DNA of 37,257 nucleotides from Candidatus Altimarinota bacterium (GCA_024710565.1 JANJUN010000001.1:1-37257), one strand, 5' to 3'. Counted from the stretch's first letter, positions 1 through 12,726 are shown. Made by a program: numbers and translations. Notes: generated by a model not told the origin, from the sequence alone.

Positions 1-86
1 TTTTCACTATACAAAGAAGATATGTAATTCATATTTATACTATCTGGAGAGATGTCATCTATATATATTTCTTTCATTGAATACAT
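1..86 (-). CDS. Partial CDS (N-terminus MYSMKEIYIDDISPDSINMNYISSLYSE...), hypothetical, runs off window
   Basis: Open frame from ATG at 86 to window edge; no homology recognised. Confidence 0.3.
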   Translation of the reverse strand, partial: MYSMKEIYIDDISPDSINMNYISSLYSE

Positions 87-131
87 AGTTAATAGAAAAT
101 ATCTTAGTGATTATACCATTTTTTTTGAAAA

Positions 132-177
132 AAATCAAATAAAAAATACCTATTTCTAGGTATTTTTTATTTGATTT
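132..177. terminator. Bidirectional intrinsic terminator hairpin downstream of HU
   Basis: Near-perfect inverted repeat aatcaaataaaaaatacc-tatttcta-ggtattttttatttgatt. Confidence 0.75.
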
Positions 178-189
178 TAGATTTTAATA

Positions 190-462
190 TTATCTAACAT
201 TTTCTTTTAAAGTTTTACCAGCTCTAAAAACAGGAGTTTTCATAGCAGGAATAGAGATTTTAGCTCCAGTTCTTGGATTTACTCCATTTCTAGCAGCTCT
301 TTTTGATACTTTAAATGCACCAAAACCAGTAATGTTTACTTCTCTTCCAGCTTTTAATTCAGCAGTAATTACATCAACCATAGTATTTAAAGCTTTACTA
401 ACAGCATCTTGAGATAACCCTGCAGCAGATGCAACTGCTTTTATAAAATCTTGTTTTTTCAT
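190..462 (-). CDS. hup: HU/IHF-family DNA-binding protein
   Basis: MKKQDFIKAVASAAGLSQDAVSKALNTMVDVITAELKAGREVNITGFGAFKVSKRAARNGVNPRTGAKISIPAMKTPVFRAGKTLKENVR; classic HU motifs. Confidence 0.95.
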   Translation of the reverse strand: MKKQDFIKAVASAAGLSQDAVSKALNTMVDVITAELKAGREVNITGFGAFKVSKRAARNGVNPRTGAKISIPAMKTPVFRAGKTLKENVR

Positions 463-557
463 AACAAAAAAGTTATTAATAAAATAAACATAAGCATTCT
501 AGCAAGTTTAAAACAAAATGCAAATTTTTTTTTTACTTTTTTGCCTTCAGAAAGCTA

Positions 558-597
558 AAAAATTAAAAAATGGCTTATTATAGCCGTTTTTTAATTT
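558..597 (-). terminator. Intrinsic terminator of the pilin-like cluster
   Basis: aattaaaaaatggcttattatagccgttttttaatt hairpin just after the stop at 591. Confidence 0.6.
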
Positions 598-1385
598 CAA
601 AATATTGAGTATTTGAGAAGATTTAGGTATTCAGAGCTATTCACATTTACCTTTAAATTCTGTTTATAACCTCATACCTCTCCGGTTCATATAATATTTG
701 ATGCATCTTTTGTGAGAAATTCTCCATGTCTGAGAGATTTTAAAGTATAATGAAGAGCATCATTAGTAGCATTATGTAAAATAAGATAGTTTTGTTTGTT
801 CTCCTGAATTTGTAAAAAATTTCCGATCTTTTTTTGTGCATAAACTACTCATTGACTGGATAATGTTTTATAATTTCACTCTGTTACATTACTAAAATTT
901 CCAATCCCAGAAATTCAAGAAACTTCTCCAACAATATTCCAAACTAATGGAGCGGTTGATCATAGTTGGATTTCTGTTACTTTTTTGATATTTCCTTGCG
1001 TATCAATAAAAAATAATGGAATGATATCAAACTTTGATGACTCAATTTTTTTATCAACTACCTCATTTCCAGTAGCATCAAGTTGATAGGATATAAAAAC
1101 ATCTTTTGAAAAATTATACAACTCCCCCTTTCTAAAAAGTACTTTTGAAAGAGGAGCAGGTTTTTCTAATGTTTCGCTATAAGAATAATTATGTTTTTTA
1201 GCTTTTAAAAGTGCAATCTCTATAGCCCCTTCTGCTCAAGCAAAGGCTTTGAGATAATATTCCATTGCTTTTGTATCCTTATTTTCTCATAAAACAAGCA
1301 TGAATACTCAAGAAGTAAGTACGAGCATAAATCCTACCATCAATATAGCAAGAATAACAGAATATCACGATGTATTATTTTTCAT
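591..1385 (-). CDS. PilX-like / type IV pilus assembly-associated membrane protein (code 25)
   Basis: TGA=Gly gives MKNNTSGYSVILAILMVGFMLVLTSGVFMLVLGENKDTKAMEYYLKAFAGAEGAIEIALLK...SIFGN*; N-terminal TM and A-G-A-E-G-A-I motif typical of PilX-like proteins; in pilin cluster. Confidence 0.7.
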
Positions 1386-1409
1386 GTTTGAATAATAAAG
1401 GATAAAATA

Positions 1410-2009
1410 TTAGTAATCATTGTACAACCTTTCTGAAAGAGTCGTTTGAATAACCATTCTATTTTCTTGTATGAGTTCTGGCTTGATTCATTTTTTAGTT
1501 GATGGTTGAATTTCAAAATGAAGCGTCACCTTATTTACTCCATCACGAGCAACATAAAATACTAAATTTTTAAAACTTACCCAACTATTGGATAATTGTG
1601 TTACTGAACTTCCCGTATTTTTTACTAAAAAACATTGTGTTTCTGTATCACACGTTTGATAATCGGTTACTTTAATCCATTCATTTGCTTCTTGTTTAGC
1701 AAGGTAATAACTATGACTTCCAACACAAAGTGTCGTTCCAGAAAGATATACTTTTTGAGGATCTTCACATTGTCACAATCAATTTGATGAGCTTATTTTT
1801 AAGTTTTTTCCTTGTTTTCTGACATCTTCAGCTATCGTTTCAACGATATTTTTAATATTTTCCTGCATAGCTCTTGAAATATCTGTTTTATTATTCAGAT
1901 CTGACGAAAGTGCGAAAATCATAAATACCGATATCATAATAATTGATAATATACTCACCGAAACTATCAACTCTATTAAGGTAAATCATGTGATATTTTT
2001 TTTCATCAT
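1410..2009 (-). CDS. Type IV prepilin-like protein (code 25)
   Basis: MMKKNITGFTLIELIVSVSILSIIMISVFMIF...; GFTLIE prepilin cleavage/methylation motif with Gly encoded by TGA. Confidence 0.85.
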
Positions 2010-2036
2010 AATATATGAATTAGCAAATATTTTGTA

Positions 2037-2642
2037 TTATTGTCTTAAAAAATCTGTTATAATAGTATCCAGCTGTACTTCATGATACCCTCTATTATAC
2101 CAAATAACTTTTGATGTTAATTTGAGCGCATTTTCTAAATATTTTTTTTCTCCATTTTCCTCATATACCACATCATCAAATACAATATATCTATAAAATG
2201 AGCTTGGCGTATGAGAACTAAGACAACGGTACGTATACAATTTTTGTTCATCAAGACAGAGTTGATAATTCTTCATTTTTCCATTTAATTCAGATTTTCC
2301 TTCACCAAAATCTTGAATTTTTGTAAAAAGAGTATTTTGATGTAATGTATTATACAAATCATTTTCTATTTTATAATATACTCCGGTTTGAAAAAGATTA
2401 GCTACATTTTCTCAAGGCATTTTATTCCATTTAAAAAGATTTTTATAATTACTATCTCTTACATTTCTTACTGACTCTATTGATTCTCTTGCAAGATTAG
2501 AAGCGATAATAGAATTCTTTGAGTATTCATTCATTTGAATCGTTGAAAGAATCAGTGCATATACTCCGACTAATCAAAGGGTAAAAATAAAGATTCCAAT
2601 CAATATTTCTATAATAGAAAATCATGCATTCGTTTTTTTCAT
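2037..2642 (-). CDS. Type IV prepilin-like protein, PilV-like (code 25)
   Basis: MKKTNAGFSIIEILIGIFIFTLGLVGVYALILSTIQMNEYSKNSIIASNLARESIESVRNVRD...; prepilin motif GFSIIE. Confidence 0.8.
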
Positions 2643-2648
2643 AATTTT

Positions 2649-3194
2649 TTAATAATCAACTACATTGGTATTTTTAAAATATTTTAGATCTCTTTTAAAA
2701 GGATAGTTTTGAATTCATTTATAAGAAAGTCCAATTTCAACAATTTCTCAGGAAAATTCTTGTTTTTCTCCTGACTGAGAAAAAGAGTAAATAGTCGGAA
2801 CTCCATAAATAGAGGAAAAATGAATCATAATAGCATCATTTCAAGAAAGATTGATCACTTTAATCCCTTCTTGTAATTTTTTTTCTTTTATGAGATTTCA
2901 CTCAGATAAAGTAATTCAAGAATTAAAATTGTATCCGTAATATTGAATCGTTTCTGTTTGTATATTAAAATAAATTCATACTGATTGGTTCACCATATTT
3001 CTATCATATCCATTTATAGCCATATTCCTAGCATCATGAATACTCTGAGATACTTCTTTAAGTGAGAGTTTTACTTTTGCTATATTTTGATAGTTCGCAT
3101 AATTAACGTATGTCATCGTTGTTAATATAAGGAAAATAGTTATAGAAATCATGAGCTCTATTAAAGTAAAACCTGAGGAATTTGCGTATTTCAT
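2649..3194 (-). CDS. Type IV prepilin-like protein (code 25)
   Basis: MKYANSSGFTLIELMISITIFLILTTMTYVNYANYQNIAKVKLSLKEVSQSIHDARNMAING...; prepilin motif GFTLIE. Confidence 0.85.
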
Positions 3195-3215
3195 AAAAAT
3201 CAAATTTAATAAATA

Positions 3216-4316
3216 TTATCCTACGGTTTGAGTGAGTTTTAATATAGCACCAAATATCGCAAATGCAAACCATAATACAAATATTCCTGCCACTAAAATA
3301 GCCATTGGTTCAATCCATTTTGTTAAATTTCAGAGTGCATAATTAACTTCTCTGGTATATTGTTCATTCAGTTTTTTACATACTTTATCAAGTGCTGCGG
3401 TTTTCTCTCATACAGATAAAAGTTGCACAAAATCTGAAGGAAAATATTCATTTTCCACATCTACCTCTAAAATCGAATCAACTATTTTTTTCCCAGATCA
3501 TACTCTGAGTGAAATATCATTGAATAATGATTCATAAATCGTATTATTTGAAGATTTTCCTACCAGAATAATAGATTTTACGACTGGGATTCCTGCATTC
3601 ATTAAAACTCACAATATAGATGAAGAAGATGCGATAATATAATTTTTATAAACCTCTCCAATAAGAGGAAATTTTAAATACAGTGTGTCTAAAAAATTTT
3701 TTCCTGAATCAGTAGATTTATATCCAAAGAAACCAAGTAAAAATGTTAAGAAAAACAAAATAAGAAGTATAAAATTATTGGTAATAAAATTACTCGTAGC
3801 AATCAGTGCTACGGTAGCAAATGGCTTTTCAGCTCCAGCTTGTTCAATAAGAGGAATAAGTGATGGAACTACATACGTCATCACTATTAAAACAGCGATC
3901 ACTAAAAATATAATAATAATAAGTGGGTATGTGAGTGACGCTTTAATGGTTTGTTTTAATTCATAGAGTTTTTTGGTTTCTACTGCAAGTGACGATAATG
4001 CATTTACGAGAGTTCCTGATTTTTCCCCAGCTTCTACAATAGAATATTCTTGTGAAGAAAAAACATCAGGAATCTTTTTCATCGCTTTATTTAAACTATC
4101 TCCAGAAGATATAAACAAAAGTAATTCGCTTATTTTTTCCTTAAAATATGGATTTTTAATTTTCTTTTGTACTGAATCAAGAGCAAGAGTAATAGTAACT
4201 CCTCCATCTAGCATAATAGAAAGATATTCGTAAAAATTAAATTTATCCAAAAGCCCCACTTTTTTAAACAAATAATATTGTTTTTGCTCTTGTTTTTGAT
4301 TTGAATTCATATTCAT
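3216..4316 (-). CDS. pilC: Type II secretion/type IV pilus inner-membrane platform protein PilC/GspF (code 25)
   Basis: MLDGGVTITLALDSVQKKIKNPYFKEKISELL...VEAGEKSGTLVNALSSLA...VPSLIPLIEQAGAEKP...; two T2SSF-like repeats; ends ...ILKLTQTVG*. Confidence 0.92.
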
Positions 4317-4336
4317 AAAATGAGATATTAGTAATA

Positions 4337-4870
4337 TTATTTATATAAAACCTTTAACGGAATATTTACTGAAATTGGCGAAAGCGTATTTCCAAGAGAA
4401 TAATTCAGTTCATGAATAAAGAAGTTATATTTTTGAGAGTTTTGTAAAAAAGTTATCATATCGAGCATATCTTTTTCACTACTAAAGGTCACTCAAAGAT
4501 CTATTTTTGCTTCCATAAAACCAAATTCATTGTATGCTCACTGGGAAAGTCCAATCGTTTGAATTTGTACTTTTGAAGGATTATTATTCGCGTAGCTATA
4601 AAAATATTCTACCAATTCATCTTCACTAAAATTTGATAAAAATTTATCAAAATCAATATCTTGTACTGCTCATGAGTCAATATCAGATTTAATTTTTGAA
4701 ATTTCTTGGTACTGAGCATTTTTTTCTTCAAGTTGCTGAGTAAGTGCTTGCTTTTGTTTGGTATTTTCAGTAATTTGTGTATAGAGATTTTTTGAAAATA
4801 AAAATACTACAAATACCGTTAAAAGTAAAAATAAATAAGTAAGGAATTTGTATTTTGCATTATTGTTCAT
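4337..4870 (-). CDS. PilO-like pilus assembly protein (code 25)
   Basis: MNNNAKYKFLTYLFLLLTVFVVFLFSKNLYTQITENTKQKQALTQQLEEKNAQYQEISKIKSD...; single N-terminal TM plus coiled coil, next to PilC. Confidence 0.6.
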
Positions 4871-4891
4871 ACATGTATTTTAAAAGATAAA

Positions 4892-5416
4892 TTATTTTAC
4901 TTGAAATTTTACTCAAAAACTTACACCTTCTTGTCCTTGAAATGAATTCACAAATCCAAGAGAAAAAATATGTTCGTCTTTTTTTCTAAAATATTCTAAA
5001 AATTTTGTAGTTTTTGCTGATGCTAAAGTTACCGCATCATTTTGAGCTGTAAGTTGAGAAATAATTTCTCCATTCGCATACGAAAATCCATCAAATACAA
5101 CCCTATGAACTCTTGCTAATTCTTTGAGAGAGTTAATAAACATAGGAATATTTGAAAGATATTTATATTTTTCTAAATATGTTTTATTGGCTTGAATGAG
5201 AACATATAGCTTTACTTTCTCATCTTCATTTACTTTTTTTATTGATTCTTCTACTTGTGCTACTTGAGTTTGCATAGCTTCTATTTTAGAAACTATAGTC
5301 ATATTATAAAAATAAAGTCCAATCGTTGAAAAAAGCACAAAAACAAAAAGAATTATTGATATATTCATTCCTTTATAGTGTTTTGTGTCATTTTTGTATT
5401 CATTTGTAGTAACCAT
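4892..5416 (-). CDS. PilN-like pilus assembly membrane protein (code 25)
   Basis: MVTTNEYKNDTKHYKGMNISIILFVFVLFSTIGLYFYN...INSLKELARVHRVVFDGFSY...; N-terminal TM plus coiled coil; ends ...VSFGVKFQVK*. Confidence 0.55.
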
Positions 5417-5501
5417 ACAATATAAGTTAATAATAAATTACACTTGTGTATATTAACATATATTATAAAAAAATGCAAAAAAATGCTGATAGAGAGAAAA
5501 A

Positions 5502-5915
5502 TTAGTTTGTAATGACTCCAATAATCCATATAACTATTGCATATGCTAGCCAAATAATCACAATTCAGACTAAAACAGAAGTAATCATTGTTTTTGATTT
5601 TTTTACTTCATCATCATTTCCAGCTGAAGTGAGGATTTTAAATCATGCATAAATAATATACAGAACCGCTATAATCGTTATAAAAGTCAATAAATACTTT
5701 ACTAAATCCTGAACATATTGTGAAGCCGTTCTCTCTGTTTCTAAATCATTGATATCCGTTTTTACAACCTCTATTCATTCATCCAAAGAACATTCTTCAT
5801 CTTGACAGTATATAATTCTTGAAGTATCTCTAAAGAGGCTTGACGCGGAAGTTTCAGCAACTATTCCTCAAAAAAGATATGAAAAAATAACCAATCCTAT
5901 TATAAATATCTTCAT
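5502..5915 (-). CDS. Small membrane protein, pilin/VirB2-like topology (code 25)
   Basis: MKIFIIGLVIFSYLFGGIVAETSASSLFRDTSRIIYCQDEECSLDEGIEVVKTD...TIIAVLYIIYAGFKILTSAGNDDEVKKSKTMITSVLVGIVIIWLAYAIVIWIIGVITN*; signal peptide plus two TMs. Confidence 0.6.
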
Positions 5916-5974
5916 AAAATGCTTATTAAAAATAAATTCTTTTTTTATTATATTGATTTTTTAAAAAACAAAAA

Positions 5975-6952
5975 CTATTCTTTGTAAAAAATATACGTGA
6001 GATAAAAATATCCGCCTATAATATATAAAAAAACAAAAAACATCATATTAAATGTAACAAAAATATCAAAAAGAGCATGAAGAAAAAAAGAAAGAAAAAA
6101 ACCAAGTAAAAATATTTTTATAAAGTAAAAATTATACTGATCCCTCATTTTGAGATATAAAAATGAAAAATAATAGGCAAAAATACTGCTACATAAAAGA
6201 TGAAGAAATACCGAAAATATATTTCTTAAAAAATAAGTCGAAATAATTTCTTTCCCAAATCAATAGTTTTGATAAAGATGATAAAAATACAAAATATTTT
6301 CAACAAAGGCAAATCAAAGTGCAATAAAAATAGCATTTATTACGGCATGTTGTTGTGATAAAATGGAAAAATTTTTCTCATAGGAAAAAAATAAAAACTT
6401 CGATAGTTCTTCTAAAATACCAATAATAAGATAATAAAAAATAATGAGTTTCACCGAATTAAAAATAATATTTCCAAATGATATCGGTGATTGAGCTTCT
6501 GCTTGTGTAAATTCAAAATAAGAAAAGAAAAGATTAAGCAAATAAAATATGGAAGTAATACATATAAAGGAAAGAGAAAATAATAAAAAACGGGAGAAAT
6601 AGGTTTTAAACTTCTGCTTTGACGCGGGAGTCAGATAAAATAAAACAAAAGGAAGCAGAGAGAAAATCAAAAAAAGAACTAAAAAAGAGAAAAAAACCCA
6701 AAGTACTGATCCTCCGAAAGTAAAATCATGAACGACTCAAAAAACATTCATAATTTCCCATCATAACTTCTCAGAGATACCTCATAAAAATAATACCGGA
6801 AATACTGAAATTCATCCGGCTACTATTCATACAAAAAATCTTTTTCTTTGAAATACATCATTATCAATATATCAAAAAAAATACCCCCAAAGTAAAATTG
6901 GGATAAATGTCACTCCACTTAAAACCAAAATAAGAAATATATTTTCCATCAT
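5975..6952 (-). CDS. PrsW-family intramembrane glutamic endopeptidase-like protein (code 25)
   Basis: Polytopic protein with GILEELSKF and GFAFVENILYFYHLYQNYGFG plus later H-containing TM; matches PrsW motif order. Confidence 0.7.
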
Positions 6953-6954
6953 AC

Positions 6955-7152
6955 TTAGTCTTTATATATTTTGTAATTTCAAAATTTTACATAATTTTCT
7001 CCAGAATTTCCCTTTTGAGAAAAAAGATATTTTGCAAGTAAAATATTCATCCCAAAAAACAAAAGAAGTCCTCCTATCATATAAGCAATAATTTGCGGAT
7101 ATATAATAATAATCATTCCTGAAATAACGAGTATGAGTCAAAAAATAGGCAT
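6955..7152 (-). CDS. Small two-TM hypothetical membrane protein (code 25)
   Basis: MPIFGLILVISGMIIIIYPQIIAYMIGGLLLFFGMNILLAKYLFSQKGNSGENYVKFGNYKIYKD*; packed between neighbours. Confidence 0.6.
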
Positions 7153-7180
7153 AATAATAAATTTACAATATAAAATCCTT

Positions 7181-8434
7181 CTAAACTACTTCTATCCTAG
7201 CTCCGAGCTTTTGTAATTTCTCTACAAAATTTTCATATCATCTTTCAATGTACTCTATTTTAGTAACCTTTGTTTCTCCTTCGGCAATAAGTCCCGCTAT
7301 TACCATAGCTGCCCCGGCTCTTAGATCCCAAGAAGTCACTTCTGATCATTTGAGATTCATTTTTCAAAAAATCATAGCTTCATGAGGGTTGAGAATTGCC
7401 GTGTGTCCTCTCATTTTATCCAGTTCTACCAAAAAATTAAGTCTTCATTCAAAGAGTATCTCATGCATTTTTGAAACTCCATCGGCTTGAGTCATCAAAA
7501 TCATAAATGGCGATCCCGCATCTGTTGGAAATCCTGGAAAAATATTGGTTTGAATATTCACTGGTTTTAGGTTTTCACTTCTGTAAACTCTCAACGTATC
7601 ATTTCATAAATCCTCTAGCTTTACTCCGGCTTCTTTCAATTTTAATATAAATGCGTATAAATCCTCAATTCTTGCATTTTTAATATCAATATACTCCTTT
7701 GATGTAATTGCGGCAAGAACCATAAAAGTAGCTGATTCTATATAATCTGAAATCACCTCTGATTGAACTTCTTTTTTGAGTTCCTTCACTCCACTTACAA
7801 TAATAGTATGATTATATCTGATTTTTATATCAGCTCCTGCCTCTCTTAAAAATGTTACTAAATTCATAACATGGGGTTCAATAGCAGCAAGTTCAATAGT
7901 CGTTACTCCAGGTCTTAAGACATTGGCAACGATGAGATTTTCTGTAGAAGTTACTCAAAATCAAGCATTGATAGTCACGTCCCCTGAGTTTGGTTTTCCG
8001 GTAATTTTTATATTACAATCATCAATTTCATAATCATACCCAATCGATTTTAGTCCGTTTAAATGTGCATCGATTGGTCTTTTTCCGATACTACATCCCC
8101 CTGGAAATGGGATAGAAATATTTCCAAAATAGTGTAAAATAGGACTTAAAAGCAAAATAGATGCTCTGATTTTTTTAATCATATCTACATTCATTCCTGA
8201 AATATCAAGATGGGTCGTATCAAGATACAAAGTATTTCCCTCAAATCTGGAAATAGCTCAAATCGTTCCTATTATTTCAAGAAATGTTATCACATCTCCA
8301 ATTTTTGGTACATTTTGTAATTTTATTTTTCATCTCACGAGCAAAGTTGCTGCCAATATAGGCAATGCTGCATTTTTACTTCCGCTTATGAGTACTTCTC
8401 AAGAAAGATCTCTTGATGTGTTTATTTTATACAT
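7181..8434 (-). CDS. murA: UDP-N-acetylglucosamine 1-carboxyvinyltransferase (code 25)
   Basis: [35 protein letters not shown]...[26 protein letters not shown]...[18 protein letters not shown]...[20 protein letters not shown]. Confidence 0.96.
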
Positions 8435-8600
8435 TTTATGTCGTTAATAATATTTTTTTGATATCATATTCATTTTTATATTTTTTCAAAGATTTATTGC
8501 AAAAAAAATATTTTTTATTATATTTATTCTCGTACCTAACTTTCTAAAATATATCTTCTATTACATTAAGTTATAATTATTTTTTAATTGATACATTTTT

Positions 8601-10502
8601 ATGTTTTATTTTGATGTAAAAAATTACCAAAGTGATTTGTGTGAAAATACCTCTACTGGAAAAAATATTCAAATCGATGAAAATCTGAATTGTTTTGTTT
8701 TAATTGATGCATCGAATAAAAAAATTATCTCCCCTCTTTTAAATAAAATTCTTGATTATCTTCTCGATACTATTACCTTGAAAGATACGTATAATACTTT
8801 TTGAGTAAGTTTAGAAGCTATCAATTTTTTTATAAAAACTCTAAAAGATAAAGAAAATAATCTTGATAATTTAAATATTGTTATCGGACTTTTAGAAAAA
8901 AATAATCTTCACTTTGCAAAAATAGGAAAAGCCAGTTGTTTTCTCATCAATCAAAAAAAAGAAGTTATAGAAATCAGTGATAAAAATGATAAAAATACTA
9001 CTTTTGACTATATTTCAAGTGGAAAAGTTACCTATGGAGAAATGGTTATTTTTGCTACTCAAAATCTATGAGATTATATAACCAACAGTGACTGGCAAGA
9101 TATTTCTCAATTAAAAGAAATAGAAAAAGTAACCCAAAATATTCTCCATATATTAGAGGATGAAAAATCACCTTGCAATATTTCCATTGCTGGAATTCTT
9201 TCTGATTATGTTTCCTCAGAAGTAAAAAACAATTATCAATTAGAAAAAATGAAAAATATTTTTTATAAAGCGATTGATAACAATACTTCAAAAAAAGCTA
9301 TTGCGCTCTCTATGATACTCAAAGAAAAAATAGAAGCCAGAGGAAAAATAGTAAAAAATATCATATTTTTTAGTGGAATTATCGTATCAACCTTTATACT
9401 TTTTTCTATTATTTCATGAATTTTAGGAAAAAGTATCGAAAACTCAAAAACAAGCGAATATAAAAACCATCTTATTCAAGCAAGAGAATACATTCGTCTT
9501 GCCAATCAAAATCTCGCTAATAAAGAAGTTTTTGAACTCAATATCACAAAAGCAGAAGAACTCGTTGCAAAGGTTTCAAATGAACAACTTTTTCTCAATG
9601 ACGTACAAAATATATATGATGATATTTCTATTATAAAAAAACAATTTAATGGTATTGAAGTTTTTGAATGAAATACTTCAAACCTCATCTTTAAGTGAAA
9701 TTTTGATGATGGCGTAAAGTTGATAGAAATGAATAAAAAACTCTATGTAATTGGAAAAAGTTCTATCTATTGACCGATTGTTTCTGGACAAGATATTAAA
9801 AACAATATATTTACTGAACTAGAAATCGATGATGAATTTTTAGATGGAGTCAGTTCTGAAGATGGAATTATTATGACTACCAAAAAACAAAGAGTAGTAA
9901 AATTTACCAAAGATGGAAAATTTAATTATATCAATGTTATCGGGCAAACTACTTGGCAATGAAGTCCTTTTGTAGAAACGTATAACAATAATCTCTACAT
10001 GGTAAATGCTAGCCAAAATCAAGTATACAAACATACTCCAAGTTCTGGTTCTTATACATCTGGAGTTCCATATCTAAATGACGCTGATTCAACAAATATT
10101 TCTAAAATCGCTTCTATCGGTATTGATGGTGGTATTTACATACTCAAGGATGATGGAAAATTATTTAAATTCTTTTCTTCTCCAAAGTATAGACTTGAAA
10201 ATATAATTTTAAACAAACTTCCTCAAAATTACAATATTTCAGGAACAAATGTAAAACTCATTGTAAGAAATAATCTCAATTATTTTTATATGTATTTAAA
10301 TAATAAAGTTTGGATTTTTGAACCAAATACAAAGGTTTTCACCGATACAAAAAGTCTTACCTATAGAGGACAAATCGAGGGAAAAACGGAAAATATTTTA
10401 TGATTTTATGTTCCAAGAGATGGGGAGCTTAATATACTTACCAAAAGTGGTATCTATAAAATAAATTTTGAATTAAAAGATGAAAAACTAATTACAAGAT
10501 AA
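8601..10502 (+). CDS. Membrane protein: N-terminal PP2C-like domain, TM, C-terminal beta-propeller-like region (code 25)
   Basis: KIGKASCFLINQKKEVIEIS...SSGKVTYGEMVIFATQNLGDYI resembles PP2C motifs; TM IIFFSGIIVSTFILFSIISGILG; repeated G-IY-L/DGKL/KF segments in the C-terminal half. Confidence 0.55.
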
Positions 10503-10506
10503 ACAT

Positions 10507-11343
10507 ATGAAGTTAATTACAAAAAAGGAGTTACCAAAAGAACACTGATATTACAGAAGTAGTTCAGGATTATACAAAAAATATTTAGAAAAATGTTGAC
10601 TAAAGGTAGCCCCATTATCCGGAAATAATTTTTGATGGATTAAAAGTTTATGAATTTTTCAAATAGCAAAATTCGAAAGAGTTGATATTGCCCCCACTCC
10701 TGAAGTACTTAAAAAAAATGGCTTCAAACACTGAATGGTTATTTGGATACCATATTCTTTGACTGAAATTCCAAAATGATGGAAAAAATTATATTTAAAT
10801 TCACATTTTACAACAACTTGATTTAGTGAAGTACTCGATGAATATTATTATAAAAAATGGAAAGACCGTGCTCAAAGAGCAAGAAAAAAATTTTTAAATA
10901 ATACAGATTTAAAGATTGAACTTGTAGATACTCTTGAATTTCAAAAAATTTACGGAGAAACAAAAATATCTCAACCTTTCAAAAAATCTTTTATGAAGTA
11001 TCATAAAACAATTTCCAGTTTTGATGAAAAAAGTGAGATTAAAAATATGATTTGTTATTTATGAGAAAAACCTATTGCTGGACTCTCTGTTATAGATTAT
11101 AATTGAAATTCTTCTGCGCATTTAGTTTCATTTTTAAGTAATGAATGAAAAAAACTACAAGCATGAACATGACTGATAGATTTTTGGTTTCAAAATAGTT
11201 TAAAAAATTGAATTAAATATATAAATTTTGATCACCTAAGAGATAAATATATGTCTTTTGATCAACAATGATATACGAATTTTAAAGAAAATTTTATGGA
11301 CTACAAAATAGTTTATAAAGACTCTTACTTTAAAATATACTAA
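10507..11343 (+). CDS. FemAB/GNAT-like acyltransferase (code 25)
   Basis: MKLITKKELPKEHGYYRSSSGLYKKYLEKCGLKVAPLSGNNFGWIKSLGIFQIAKFERVDIAPTPEVLKK...RAQRARKKFLNNTDLKIELVDTLEFQKIY...; FemAB-like organisation. Confidence 0.5.
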
Positions 11344-11374
11344 AAAATCTTTGGAAAAATTCCAAAGATTTTTT
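11342..11374. terminator. Bidirectional intrinsic terminator between convergent genes
   Basis: aaaaaatctttggaa-aaa-ttccaaagatttttt. Confidence 0.8.
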
Positions 11375-12143
11375 AAGTTCTAAAAGTATTTTTCTCTATA
11401 AACTCATCTACTTCTTTTTGTAGTTCTGGAGAAATATGCATATTAACTGAGATTTTTTCTACATCTTCGTCTTCTCAAAAAGCCTCAAGCATTTTAGTAA
11501 GTTTCAATGCTTTATCAAAATCATCTATTTCTACTGTATTAGACGGAATATAATCAATATCTGCAAATTCTAACTCTATTTTTTTCTCTTGAAAAAACTT
11601 TTTTACTTTGGTAAAATTCTCCAAAGAAGTAATAATTTTAAAGAGACCTTCTTCCTCAAAAAAATCCTCACCATCGGTTTCAAATACAAGCTCTTCCAAT
11701 TTTTCCTGAGAGTAATTTTCAAGATTTATCACCAAAATCCCCTTTTTCTCAAAAACAAAACTCACACTTCCCGGTTCTCATAAATTTCAACCATATTTGG
11801 AAAAAATATGTCTCATATTTGGTGCAGTTCTATTTTTATTATCAGTCAAAGTACTTACAACAATAGCAACTCCTCCTGGTCCATATCACTCATAAACTAT
11901 TTGGTCTATTTGAACTCAGGATTTATCTTCTCCGGTTCATTTTTTAATCGCTCTTTGTATATTATCATTGGGAACATTGTCTTTTCTTGCTTTTTCTATA
12001 GCATCATAAAGAGATGGATTTTTATCTGGATCTCATCATTTTGCAGCAGCAATTGCTATAAGTTTTGCATGGATAGTAAACACTTTTTGTTTTGCCGCAT
12101 TTGATTGACTTTTTTTTGCGGCTATTACAGGACCTCTTCACAT
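11373..12143 (-). CDS. yebC: YebC/PmpR-family transcriptional/translation regulator (code 25)
   Basis: [87 protein letters not shown]... Confidence 0.93.
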
Positions 12144-12207
12144 AGTTTTTATATGTTTAAAAAATAACTCGAACAAGAGTATAAAAAACTTTTTTATTTT
12201 TTCAAAT

Positions 12208-12726
12208 TTAAGTAATCATTAAATGTTCAATAATTCTTTTGGTTATTCAATCGATATATTCTTTTGTTTGTTTTCTTTTATATACAGCAATATACGAAGG
12301 ATGTTCTGCTAATATAAAAATGGTTTCTCAATAGGTATATTCTTGATTATTTAATTTATATGGTTTTATTTTTTGGATAACAAAATCTGAAACTTCCTTT
12401 CAAAACAGATATACTATTTTAGGTTGAAAAATAAATATTTCTTTAATAAATCTACGAAGTCCATTTTTCTTTTCATCCTGATTTGGGTATCTGATTTTAC
12501 TATTAATGAGAGGTACTCATCTAACAAGGTTTGTTTTATATATGTGAATATTACAACATTTATCTTCTAATTCTGATATAATTTTACCTGAATTTGTGCT
12601 TTTACAAAAGGCATCTAATACCTCTCATGATTTTGATGCCTTATGAGATAATCAAACGAAATAAACCTCTGCCCAAGGATTTAATGTAAAATTTTTATTG
12701 TAGTGAATAAAATCATTCTTCATCAT
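12208..12726 (-). CDS. Uracil-DNA glycosylase superfamily-like protein (code 25)
   Basis: PWAEVYFVGLSHKASKSGEVLDAF...YKTNLVRGVPLINSKIRYPNQDEKK...FQPKIVYLFGKEVSDF...ILAEHPSYIAVYKR; UDG-like motif order ending in HPS. Confidence 0.55.

Noticed and set aside
3685-4233. Plus-strand ORFs of 93 and 86 aa opposite pilC
   Set aside because: Antisense to a clear PilC gene; low-complexity composition and no homology; shadow ORFs.
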